Positions 1 through 6,415 of a DNA stretch of 7,689 nucleotides are shown here, one piece after another. The position numbers were made by a program, and so were the translations under genes. Position 1 is the stretch's first letter, and each line of letters starts with the position of its first letter. The DNA comes from an uncultured Clostridia bacterium (GTDB lineage: Bacteria > Bacillota > Clostridia > Christensenellales > Aristaeellaceae). The notes under the pieces are model-generated. The model was not told where the DNA came from and searched no databases. It was given only the letters and a program-made list of their open reading frames with translations. Location of the stretch: NCBI GenBank assembly GCA_946626395.1, contig CAMOUF010000295.1, positions 1 to 7,689 on the forward strand, in the 5' to 3' direction.

Positions 1-225
1 ATGGTACAGCGACAGGCTGCCCGCCGGCAGCCTGGCCGCCCGGGCTTCGCGGCCCACGTGGATGGTGACGGTTTCCGTCAGCATGGAAAGCAGCGGAGAC
101 CGCGACAGCACCGCCAGCGTCGCCAGGAAAATCAGCAGGATAATGTTGGCTGGCTTGCTCAGCCAGGCGCGCACCCTGCCCTTCATCCGGTTCATCCGGA
201 CGTTCTGGGTCCGGGCCTGATCCAT
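1..225 (-). CDS. ABC transporter permease, N-terminal fragment (iron(III)/Fbp-type importer, partial)
   Basis: This is the first 75 residues of a gene that runs off the left edge. The N-terminus is basic (about residues 5-25, rich in Arg and Lys). A hydrophobic helix follows at about 27-41, and then SPLLSMLTETVTIHV, which resembles the stretch after TM1 in FbpB/AfuB-like permeases. The start is chosen because a strong Shine-Dalgarno site (AAGGGAGGAG, 231-240) lies just upstream; Met11 and Met14 have no comparable site. The gene lies 92 bp downstream of a solute-binding-protein gene on the same strand, which is the main support for reading it as the inner-membrane channel of that importer. A hairpin with a T-tract sits between the two. 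The ATPase gene would be expected further left. The family call is inferred from context and a short N-terminus; the substrate is unknown. Confidence 0.72.
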   Translation of the reverse strand, partial: MDQARTQNVRMNRMKGRVRAWLSKPANIILLIFLATLAVLSRSPLLSMLTETVTIHVGREARAARLPAGSLSLYH

Positions 226-261
226 TCAGACTCCTCCCTTCGGGAAAAAGCGTACAGATAC

Positions 262-294
262 AAAATCGGCGGGACGGGCTGAACCGTCCCGCCG
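262..294 (-). terminator. GC-rich hairpin with short U-tract between binding-protein and permease genes (probable attenuator)
   Basis: The arms at 267-277 and 284-294 form a perfect 11-bp, nearly all-GC stem around a 6-nt loop. Read on the minus strand, the stem is followed after one A by TTTT (265-262). On the plus strand no T-run follows, so the element is oriented for minus-strand transcription. It begins about 24 bp after the stop codon of the binding protein and ends about 37 bp before the permease start. The T-tract is short (TTTTG), so termination is likely incomplete. That fits differential expression within a single importer operon, with much binding protein and less permease. Termination strength is inference. 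Confidence 0.7.
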
Positions 295-317
295 GCGAAA
301 TGGCTGCCGTCAGGAAA

Positions 318-1460
318 TCACCGCTGGCAGTGCTGCAGGATGAAGTCTTCCACTTCAAAGCTGTCCAGGATGTAATCCGCGTCTTCCATCACCAGGTTGG
401 TCTTCCACACGTCGATGGTCAGGTCGCCCTCGTTCACCGTGATGGCCGGGTTGGGGGAATAGGCGCCGATGCTCTTGCCCCAGGGCTTGAAGCCGTCCTG
501 GGTCATCAGGTATTCGATGAACAGCATGGCGGTGTAGGGCCGGGTGGCTTTGGTGTTGATCATGGTGTACATGGGATACATGAAGCCCGCGAAGGGGTTC
601 ACGGCGTAGCCGTTGGCGGAAGCGTCATACTGGGCCACGGTCAGGTTGTCCGTCAGCACGGAGGAGGAGCGCAGCTTGGACAGCACGAACAGGCCGATCT
701 TGCCCGCGGCGGTTTCCTGGCTCACTTCCTCGGCGATGGTGGTGTCGGACTTGCCGAAGGTCACGTTATCCAGGAATTCAGCCACCCACTTATAGCCCGC
801 GTTCTTGTAGCTGCCCAGGTCGATGTCCTCGCCCTTCCAGGCTTTGTAGGCGTCGGCCAGCTTGGCGGCCCATTCGTCCTTGGTGCACATGACCAGGAAG
901 TTCATGTTCACCTTTTCGCTTTCGGGATTCTTGAAAATCACGCTGCCCTTCATTTCGGGGGCGGTCAGCTCCCACACGTTCTTGATGGCGGGCACGGAAT
1001 CGCCCAGATTATTGTAGATAAACAGCTTATTGATGTACTGATGCACCAGAGCGGGCTGCTGGTCCGCTTCGGTCAGAACATCCTTCACCTCGGCGGGCAC
1101 AAAGTTGATCACCAGGCCCTCGTCGATGGCGTCGGTGAGCTGGGCGCCGTCCTGGATCATGACCATGTCCGCGGCGGCCGCGCCGGTTTCATTGCGCAGC
1201 TTGGTGTAGATTTCCTGATCCTTTAAGTTATTGGATTCCACGGTGATGTTATACAGCTTGCCGAAATCCTCGGCGGCGGTGGCGATGCGGCTGGTGTTGC
1301 CGTACACAACGAAATTGCCGCTTTCGGCCAGGGCCTTTTCCACCAGCTGGTCATGGGTCAGGGCCTGGCCCGCTTCCACGTCAGCGGCCACGTCCGCCAG
1401 GGCGGGGAAAGCGCACAGCGCCATCATCAGCGCCAGAACCAAAGCAAGGATTTTCTTCAT
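318..1460 (-). CDS. ABC importer extracellular solute-binding protein (iron(III)/AfuA-type, family 1)
   Basis: The protein has 380 residues, normal for this class. Residues 1-22 are a Sec signal peptide: MKK, a Leu/Ala/Met core, then PALA with predicted cleavage before Asp23. The mature part starts like iron(III)-type binding proteins, with a first beta strand (FVVYGNTSR, 50-58), then an ADMVMIQDGAQLTDAIDEGLV segment (about 97-116) matching the 'ADV...D...l...eGll' block of that group. A hinge region near 172-190 (GSVIFKNPESEKVN) and a C-terminal YPMYTMINTK...FIEYLMTQDGF segment (295-324) follow. The start has an AAAGGAGG site (1469-1476) 8 nt upstream. The stop is TGA. Cys16 lies in MALC, which is not a lipobox because Leu precedes the Cys, so no lipid anchor is predicted. 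It should deliver ligand to the permease encoded downstream. The ligand cannot be fixed from sequence; tyrosines in MYPMY recall the metal-binding tyrosines of FbpA but are not proof, and an organic or phosphorylated ligand is possible. Confidence 0.88.
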   Translation of the reverse strand: MKKILALVLALMMALCAFPALADVAADVEAGQALTHDQLVEKALAESGNFVVYGNTSRIATAAEDFGKLYNITVESNNLKDQEIYTKLRNETGAAAADMVMIQDGAQLTDAIDEGLVINFVPAEVKDVLTEADQQPALVHQYINKLFIYNNLGDSVPAIKNVWELTAPEMKGSVIFKNPESEKVNMNFLVMCTKDEWAAKLADAYKAWKGEDIDLGSYKNAGYKWVAEFLDNVTFGKSDTTIAEEVSQETAAGKIGLFVLSKLRSSSVLTDNLTVAQYDASANGYAVNPFAGFMYPMYTMINTKATRPYTAMLFIEYLMTQDGFKPWGKSIGAYSPNPAITVNEGDLTIDVWKTNLVMEDADYILDSFEVEDFILQHCQR

Positions 1461-1494
1461 TTCTTCGTCCTCCTTTAATGAGAATACGTTCTAT

Positions 1495-1518
1495 CTTCCT
1501 CGCGCCGGGCGCGTGAAG
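1495..1518 (-). promoter_or_regulatory. Small GC-rich stem-loop in the 5' leader of the binding-protein gene
   Basis: CTTC (1495-1498) pairs with GAAG (1515-1518) and CGCG (1501-1504) with CGCG (1510-1513), with a small internal bulge and a CCGGG loop. The structure sits in the ~100-nt leader between the promoter (1570-1598) and the Shine-Dalgarno site (1469-1476). No T-run follows it, so it is not an intrinsic terminator. It could stabilise the mRNA or bind a regulator; the role is unknown. I recognise no known riboswitch in this leader. Confidence 0.35.
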
Positions 1519-1569
1519 GATCGGGAAAATATGGCATGAATCTTAAAACGCTATCTATATCACGCAGAA

Positions 1570-1598
1570 ATTATACCATTAAATACAAAGAAATGCAA
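1570..1598 (-). promoter_or_regulatory. Sigma-A-type extended -10 promoter for the solute-binding-protein operon
   Basis: On the minus strand, TTGCAT (-35, 1593-1598) is separated by exactly 17 nt from a perfect TATAAT (-10, 1570-1575). The -10 is preceded by TGG, giving the extended -10 form TGnTATAAT. The -35 matches consensus only in its TTG, which an extended -10 can compensate. Transcription should start near 1562-1564, leaving a leader of about 100 nt. The -35 lies about 15 bp after the stop codon of the upstream ABC exporter gene. No T-tract terminator follows that gene, so read-through could add to expression. I find no confident operator such as a Fur box. Confidence 0.82.
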
Positions 1599-1612
1599 TA
1601 CCCGATTCTTTT

Positions 1613-3379
1613 TTACGCGGTTTTGCCGCTGTACATGCTGTATAGAGAATAATAGATGCCATGCCGCTTCATCAGCTCGTCGTGGGTGCCGGTCTCCTCG
1701 ATGCCCTTTTCCGTCAGCACCCAGATCACGTCGGCGTTGCGGATGGTAGTCAGCCGGTGGGCGATGGTGAAGGTGGTGCGGCCCTTGGCCAGCTCCTCCA
1801 GAGAACGCTGCACCAGCAGCTCGCTTTCGTTGTCCAGGGCGCTGGTGGCTTCGTCCAGAATCAGGATGGGCGGATTTTTCAGGAACACCCGGGCGATGGA
1901 CAGCCGCTGCTTCTGACCGCCGCTGAGCTTCACGCCCCGCTCGCCGATATAGGTATCATAGCCGTTGGGCAGCTTGGCAATGAATTCATGGGCCCCGGCC
2001 CGCTTGGCGGCCAAGATGATTTCATCCTCCGTGGCCCCCGGCTTGCCGTAAGAAATATTGTCCCGCACGGTGCCGGAGAAAAGATAGACCTCCTGCTGCA
2101 CCATGCCGATGGAATTGCGCAGGGAGGAAAGGGTGATGCCCTGAATATCCTGGCCGTCAATGGTGATGCGGCCGCTGGTCACATCGTAAAAGCGAGGGAT
2201 CAGGTTGCAAAGCGTCGTTTTCCCCGCGCCGCTGGGCCCAACCAGCGCCACGTTCTGCCCTGCTTTCACCAGCATATCCACGCTGCCCAGCACCTCGTGG
2301 GTCACGTCGTCGGCGTAATGGAAGCCCACCTTTTCAAAACGGACTTCCCCTTTGACCTCGCCGATAGGCTTGGCGCCGGGATTGTCCTTGATTTCCACCG
2401 GCGCGTCCATGATTTCGCAGAAGCGCTCGATGCCCGTCATGCCCCGCTCAAACTGCTCGGAGAAATCCACGATGCGGCGGATGGAGGTAAGCAGGGTGGA
2501 AATATAAAGCAGGAAGGCGGTATAATCCCCCACCGCCAGCTTTCCGTCCTTTAAAAACAGCGCGCCCACTACCACCACCGTAATGTACATGAGCCCGTCA
2601 AAGAGCCTTGTCACGGTGTTGAACCCCGCCATATAGCGGTACTGCATGCGCTTAAAGCCGAAGAACTTTTCATTGCCCCTGTCAAACTTTTCGATTTCCA
2701 AATCCTCATTGGCGAAGGACTTGACCACCCGCACGCCCAGCAGGCTGTCCTCCACCTGGGCGTTGATCTCCCCCACCTGGTGCCGGGCGTCCTTGAAGGC
2801 CGCCCGCATTTTCCGGCGGAAATACCGGGTGCCGATGAGCATAAAGGGAAGGAGAATAAAAATCATCAGGGTCAGGGGCACGCTCATGGTGCACAGGATG
2901 ATAAAGGACGCGGTGATCTTCACCCCGGCGATCAGGAATTCTTCGGGGCAGTGATGGGAAAACTCCGTCACGTCAAACAGGTCGGAGGTGATGCGGGCCA
3001 TGATCTGGCCTACCTTGGTTTCGTTGTAATAGGAAAAGGACAATTGTTGCAAATGGTTGAACAGATCGCTGCGCATGTCCGTTTCCAGCTTGGCCCCGGT
3101 CACATGGCCCCAATACTGCATGAAGTGGTTGGCCGCCGTGTCGATGATCCGCAGCAGCAAATACACCCCGCCCAGGGTCAGCACCCAGGAGGTGGTGATC
3201 TTCGTGTAATCCGCCACCGCCTGATTGGTGATCATGCGGATAATCTGGGGAAACACGATTTCGCAGCCCGTGGTCATCAGGGCACAGAACAGGTCCAGGG
3301 CGATTTCCTTTCTGTATTTCCTGTAATAAGGCAGGAATCGCTTCATTAAATGGCGCAGGGGCATGCGGGTCGTGGACAT
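1613..3379 (-). CDS. ABC exporter half-transporter, fused permease-ATPase (MsbA/LmrA/BmrA type)
   Basis: The protein has 588 residues, the usual half-transporter length. The transmembrane domain occupies about residues 1-320, with helices near 25-47, 65-88, 147-165, 168-185, 260-276 and 285-300. The ATPase domain starts near 340 and is complete: A-loop Tyr355, Walker A GPSGAGKTT (381-389), Q-loop Gln429, signature LSGGQ (485-489), Walker B ILILDEA (505-511) with catalytic Glu510, D-loop SALD (513-516) and H-loop His541. All catalytic residues are present, so a homodimer can be fully active and no degenerate partner is needed. It probably exports a lipid, drug or peptide across the cytoplasmic membrane; the substrate is not predictable. 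The start is supported by AAAGGAGG (3387-3394) 8 nt upstream. Its start codon lies 24 bp after the tsaD stop, so the two are likely cotranscribed. The stop is TAA and no hairpin with a T-tract follows. Confidence 0.95.
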   Translation of the reverse strand: MSTTRMPLRHLMKRFLPYYRKYRKEIALDLFCALMTTGCEIVFPQIIRMITNQAVADYTKITTSWVLTLGGVYLLLRIIDTAANHFMQYWGHVTGAKLETDMRSDLFNHLQQLSFSYYNETKVGQIMARITSDLFDVTEFSHHCPEEFLIAGVKITASFIILCTMSVPLTLMIFILLPFMLIGTRYFRRKMRAAFKDARHQVGEINAQVEDSLLGVRVVKSFANEDLEIEKFDRGNEKFFGFKRMQYRYMAGFNTVTRLFDGLMYITVVVVGALFLKDGKLAVGDYTAFLLYISTLLTSIRRIVDFSEQFERGMTGIERFCEIMDAPVEIKDNPGAKPIGEVKGEVRFEKVGFHYADDVTHEVLGSVDMLVKAGQNVALVGPSGAGKTTLCNLIPRFYDVTSGRITIDGQDIQGITLSSLRNSIGMVQQEVYLFSGTVRDNISYGKPGATEDEIILAAKRAGAHEFIAKLPNGYDTYIGERGVKLSGGQKQRLSIARVFLKNPPILILDEATSALDNESELLVQRSLEELAKGRTTFTIAHRLTTIRNADVIWVLTEKGIEETGTHDELMKRHGIYYSLYSMYSGKTA

Positions 3380-3403
3380 GGGAAATCCTCCTTTGGCTGG
3401 ACG

Positions 3404-4459
3404 TTAGAGTCGTAAAGCGGGCCTGGCGTTCAAGGTCAAATCAGCGATTTCCCCTCGCATCAGATGATAATAGGCGGCGGAGCCGATCATGGCGGCGTTG
3501 TCCCCGCACAGGTTGAGCTTGGGCATATACAGCTCAATTCCGCGCTTTTTGCAGGCGGCTTCCATTTCTCTTCTCAGCAGACTGTTGGCCGACACCCCTC
3601 CGGCCAGGGCCATTTTGGGAAGGCCCAGTTCTTCTGCCGCCAGCATGGCCTTGTCCACCAGGAAAGAAACCACGGCAGCCCGGAAGGAAGCGGCCAGGTC
3701 GGCGTCGTTCAAATCCTCGCCCTTCTGCCGGGCATTATGGACAGCGTTGATAAAAGCGGTTTTCAGCCCCGAGAAGGAATAATCATAGCGCCCTTCCGTT
3801 TTGGGCCGGGGCAGCTTCAGGGCGTGAGGGTTCCCGGTTTCGGCCAGCTTATCCAGCAGGGGCCCGCCGGGATAGGGAATGTTCAGCACACGGGCGGCTT
3901 TGTCAAAGGCTTCCCCCGCCGCGTCGTCCTGGGTCTGGCCGATAATGCGGAACATGCCGTAATCCTCCACCGAGAATAAATGGCTGTGACCCCCGCTGAC
4001 CACCAGGCAGGCAAAGGGCGGTTTCAAATCCGGATGGGTGAGAAAGTTGGCGCAGATGTGGCCCTCGATGTGGTTCACCGGCACCAGGGGCTTTTTCGCC
4101 GCGAAGGCCAGGGCCTTGGCGCAGGAAACGCCAATCAGCAGTGCCCCCACCAGGCCGGGTCCGTAGGTGACGCCGATGGCGTCCACATCCCCCAAAGCCA
4201 TGCCAGCGTCCTTTAACGCCTGATCCACCATCAGGTCCACCTTTTCCACATGGGCCCGGCTGGCGATTTCCGGCACCACGCCGCCGTAGAGGGCGTGCAT
4301 GTCGATTTGGGTAAACACCGCGTTGGAGAGGATTTTCCGCCCGTCCTCGATCACCGCCGCCGCGGTTTCATCGCAGCTGGATTCGATGGCCAGAATGCGG
4401 ATGTGGTCCTTGCTTTGCAAAGCGGGCAATTGATTTTGGCAGGCTTCAAAATAATTCAT
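3404..4459 (-). CDS. tsaD: tRNA N6-adenosine threonylcarbamoyltransferase TsaD
   Basis: TsaD transfers the threonylcarbamoyl group from threonylcarbamoyl-AMP to A37 of ANN-decoding tRNAs (t6A), working with TsaB and TsaE in the cytoplasm. The protein has 351 residues and the full Kae1/TsaD signature set: IESSCDETAAAV (25-36), the metal ligands of NHIEGH (His130, His134), VVSGGHSHL (153-161), the DDAAGEAFDKAAR segment (178-190), a GGVSANSLLR motif (287-296) and CGDNAAM with metal ligand Asp320. About 20 residues precede the usual RILAIESSCDET beginning, slightly longer than typical. I keep the ATG because it overlaps the upstream stop as ATGA (4456-4459) and has an AAAAGGAA site inside the preceding gene (4471-4478). 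Two in-frame TTG codons at residues 11 and 14 lack an obvious Shine-Dalgarno site. The stop is TAA. tsaB, tsaC and tsaE are not in this window. Confidence 0.98.
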   Translation of the reverse strand: MNYFEACQNQLPALQSKDHIRILAIESSCDETAAAVIEDGRKILSNAVFTQIDMHALYGGVVPEIASRAHVEKVDLMVDQALKDAGMALGDVDAIGVTYGPGLVGALLIGVSCAKALAFAAKKPLVPVNHIEGHICANFLTHPDLKPPFACLVVSGGHSHLFSVEDYGMFRIIGQTQDDAAGEAFDKAARVLNIPYPGGPLLDKLAETGNPHALKLPRPKTEGRYDYSFSGLKTAFINAVHNARQKGEDLNDADLAASFRAAVVSFLVDKAMLAAEELGLPKMALAGGVSANSLLRREMEAACKKRGIELYMPKLNLCGDNAAMIGSAAYYHLMRGEIADLTLNARPALRL

Positions 4460-5163
4460 GGTTCGTTTGTTTCCTTTTGTTTTTTATCATTTCGCAGCCA
4501 CGCAATGATCACCAGCAGCATCATGCCCAGCACCGGCAGCATGGATTTGAGGATTTCCCCCACATACCAGGTGAAAAAGGGCAGGGGCATCAAGGCCAGC
4601 AGCAGATCGGCATTGGGGTTCAGCAGCCACAGGTCATTGGTAAAAGCGACCTTGTGGAAGGTGACGAACAGCCCGTCAAAGTTCACGATGCCCCATACCG
4701 CCAGGGCCGAGGCGAATAAAAGCAGAAATAAGGCGGAAAGGGCAAAGCTCCGGGCGACTTCCGCAAAAAAGGCGGCGGGATCAGCTTTGTGCTTTATATA
4801 CAGCGCCAACAGAAGAAGGAGCGTCAGGCCGCCGCCCGCCCAGCGGATGATTTTAAGGAAATTGACGATGCCGCGCACATCGGCCAAATGGGCGTTTTCC
4901 TTTTCGGAAAAGGCTTCCTTCACGCCGCCTTGGCCGTCATAGGCAGGCACCCGGGGCAAATCGATTTTCCCGTCCAGGTAATTGACCAAAGCAACGGCAT
5001 AATCCCCATACCGGGAAGCGGAAACGGACAGATGCTCCGTTTGGGAAAATTGCAAAAACCCCTGCTTCATCATCGCCGCGTTGGTGACACAGGAAACGGC
5101 GATAGAACAGAGCAGGGACAGAAAGGCGATCAAGCCAAGAAAGAAATACAGAATGCGTTTCAT
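4456..5163 (-). CDS. DUF1461/TIGR01906 integral membrane protein (Lit lipoprotein transacylase family)
   Basis: The protein has 235 residues and four predicted helices: about 5-25, 107-123, 140-160 and 209-223. The N-terminal MKR and C-terminal RNDKKQK are basic, placing both ends in the cytoplasm and two loops (28-105 and 161-208) outside. The family signature is clear: FSEKENAHLADVRGIV (85-100) and NFDGLFVTFHKVAFTNDLWLL (161-181). Its histidines, His92 and His170, both fall on the predicted outer face. From family knowledge, this group includes Lit, which moves an acyl chain within diacylglyceryl-Cys lipoproteins to give lyso-form lipoproteins and relies on conserved histidines. Many members are uncharacterised, so I do not assign that reaction firmly. 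The start is supported by GAGGGG (5169-5174). The TGA stop overlaps the tsaD start as ATGA, indicating translational coupling. No clear promoter is visible just upstream. Confidence 0.82.
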   Translation of the reverse strand: MKRILYFFLGLIAFLSLLCSIAVSCVTNAAMMKQGFLQFSQTEHLSVSASRYGDYAVALVNYLDGKIDLPRVPAYDGQGGVKEAFSEKENAHLADVRGIVNFLKIIRWAGGGLTLLLLLALYIKHKADPAAFFAEVARSFALSALFLLLFASALAVWGIVNFDGLFVTFHKVAFTNDLWLLNPNADLLLALMPLPFFTWYVGEILKSMLPVLGMMLLVIIAWLRNDKKQKETNEP

Positions 5164-5242
5164 ATATTCCCCTCAAGTAACGCGAGAAAAAAATGCATCC
5201 AAAGAATGAATTCAATTCGATTCTGCTTTCGGAGGAGGCGCG

Positions 5243-5275
5243 GAGGAACCGCTTATGACGCAAAAGCAGTTCCTC
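5243..5275 (-). other. 12-bp hairpin in the prfB-DUF1461 intergenic spacer
   Basis: The arms at 5243-5254 and 5264-5275 pair over 12 positions around a 9-nt loop. As minus-strand RNA the only non-Watson-Crick pair is one G-U (5250/5268). On the plus strand the same position would be a C-A mismatch, so the structure favours RNA from the coding strand. No T-run follows directly; a run of seven T on the minus strand (5187-5193) lies ~50 nt further down. A second pairing, GCGGAGG (5240-5246) with CCTCCGC (5287-5293), uses part of the left arm and is mutually exclusive with the hairpin. It could be an mRNA-stabilising end for prfB, a processing site or an attenuator. The rest of the 136-bp spacer shows only the downstream Shine-Dalgarno site. 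Confidence 0.55.
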
Positions 5276-5292
5276 AGCAATTCCCCCCTCCG

Positions 5293-5312
5293 CTGCATCT
5301 TACTGCATCTTC
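5293..5312 (-). repeat. 10-bp tandem duplication spanning the prfB stop codon
   Basis: On the plus strand CTGCATCTTA (5293-5302) is followed at once by CTGCATCTTC (5303-5312), identical in 9 of 10 positions. On the coding strand the copies straddle the TAA stop (5300-5302), so the last residues of RF2 (LKMQ) are encoded by one copy and the start of the 3' UTR is the other. It looks like a small slippage duplication; no function is implied. Confidence 0.6.
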
Positions 5313-6409
5313 AAGTACGCCGTGGTGAAGCCCTCCAGGTTGCCGTCCATCACGTCGTCGATGTTGCCGGACTCAAAGCCGGTGCGGTGATCCTTCACCA
5401 TGGTGTAGGGCTGGAACACATAGGAGCGGATCTGGCTGCCCCATTCGATCTTCTTCATTTCGCCCTTGATGTCGGCCATTTCCTGCTCTTTGGCCCGCTC
5501 CCGCAATTCCAGCAGCTTGGCCTTAAGCATTTTAATACAGGTGGCGCGGTTCTGCACCTGGTCGCGCTCCGTCTGGCAGGACACCACGATGGTCACGTCG
5601 TCCTTGACATAGGTCATGCGCACGGCAGAGGAGGTCTTGTTCACGTTCTGGCCGCCCGCGCCGGAGGAATGGTAGGTGTCCACCCGGACGTACTTCATAT
5701 CGATTTCGATTTCGCTGTCGTCCTCCTCAAGCATGGGGGCCACATCCAGGGAGGCGAAGGAGGTATGCCGCCGGGCGTTGGCGTCAAGGGGGGAAATGCG
5801 CCCCAGCCGGTGCACTCCCTTTTCCCCGCGAAGATACCCGTAGGCATGATCGCCGGACACTTCAAAAGTCACGGATTTGATGCCCGCCTCGTCCCCATCC
5901 AGCAGGTCCAGCAGCTTGACCGTAAAGCCCATGCGCTCGCAGTAACGGGTATACATGCGGTAAAGCATGCTGGTCCAGTCCTGGGCCTCTGTGCCGCCCG
6001 CCCCCGCGTGGAGGGAAAGCACGGCGTCATTATCGTCGTACTGGCCCCGCATCAGGGTTTCCAGGGCCAGGGCTTCCGTTTCCTTGCTCAGCTTTTCCAG
6101 CTCGCCGGAAATTTCCTCCACCATGGATTCGTCGTTTTCCTCGTTGGCCAGCTCGATCATGGTTTCCACGTCGTCGCAGCCGGACAGGAGGGATTGGTAA
6201 TGCTTGATTTTGCCTTCCAAATTGGCGATGCGGCGGTTCACGTGGGTGGAGCGCTCCAGGTTATCCCAGAACCCGTCTGCGTTCATTTCCTCGTGGAGCT
6301 CCTGGAGCTCCCGCTCCATATCCTCGATATGCAGCCCCTCGCCCACTTCCTTGAGCTGGCTGCGCAGGCCGTCCACCCGCTGGGTAAATTGATCCAGTTC
6401 CAATATCAT
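5300..6409 (-). CDS. prfB: Peptide chain release factor 2 (RF2)
   Basis: RF2 recognises UGA and UAA in the ribosomal A site and triggers peptide release. The protein has 369 residues, as expected. The N-terminal helical domain covers about 1-115. Domain 2 contains AGAGGTEAQDW (135-145) and the recognition loop at 200-220. The catalytic loop is SSGAGGQNVNK (248-258) with GGQ at 252-254. The C-terminus carries WGSQIRSYV (323-331) and DHRTG (340-344). Two features are unusual. The recognition tripeptide reads SPL (206-208) rather than SPF. The frame is continuous: where the CTTTGA shift site normally sits (about residue 26), the codons are GGG CTG CAT. The start is fixed by AAAAGGAGAG (6416-6425); a longer in-frame reading to 6490 would add 27 residues encoded by a repeat-rich spacer with no RF2 similarity. 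The gene lies 124 bp downstream of secA, an arrangement common in Bacillota. The stop is TAA. Confidence 0.97.
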   Translation of the reverse strand: MILELDQFTQRVDGLRSQLKEVGEGLHIEDMERELQELHEEMNADGFWDNLERSTHVNRRIANLEGKIKHYQSLLSGCDDVETMIELANEENDESMVEEISGELEKLSKETEALALETLMRGQYDDNDAVLSLHAGAGGTEAQDWTSMLYRMYTRYCERMGFTVKLLDLLDGDEAGIKSVTFEVSGDHAYGYLRGEKGVHRLGRISPLDANARRHTSFASLDVAPMLEEDDSEIEIDMKYVRVDTYHSSGAGGQNVNKTSSAVRMTYVKDDVTIVVSCQTERDQVQNRATCIKMLKAKLLELRERAKEQEMADIKGEMKKIEWGSQIRSYVFQPYTMVKDHRTGFESGNIDDVMDGNLEGFTTAYLKMQ

Positions 6410-6415
6410 ATTGAT

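Noticed and set aside
300..1226. Long plus-strand open frame (308 codons) opposite the solute-binding protein
   Set aside because: It is the antisense shadow of a well-supported gene with signal peptide and Shine-Dalgarno site. Its His/Gly/Val-rich translation looks like no known protein.
1520..1592. Fur-box-like operator near the binding-protein promoter
   Set aside because: The AT-rich sequence has GATA-like fragments but no convincing inverted repeat matching a Fur or similar operator.
1613..1632. Terminator for the ABC exporter gene
   Set aside because: Only a 4-bp GCGG/CCGC stem exists here, and the coding strand continues with A residues, not T.
1661..2554. Plus-strand open frame (297 codons) opposite the ABC exporter ATPase domain
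   Set aside because: It is the antisense of conserved Walker and signature motifs in GC-rich DNA, with no independent support.
5187..5193. Run of seven T on the minus strand as an intrinsic terminator after prfB
   Set aside because: No stem lies directly before it. The nearest strong hairpin ends about 50 nt upstream.
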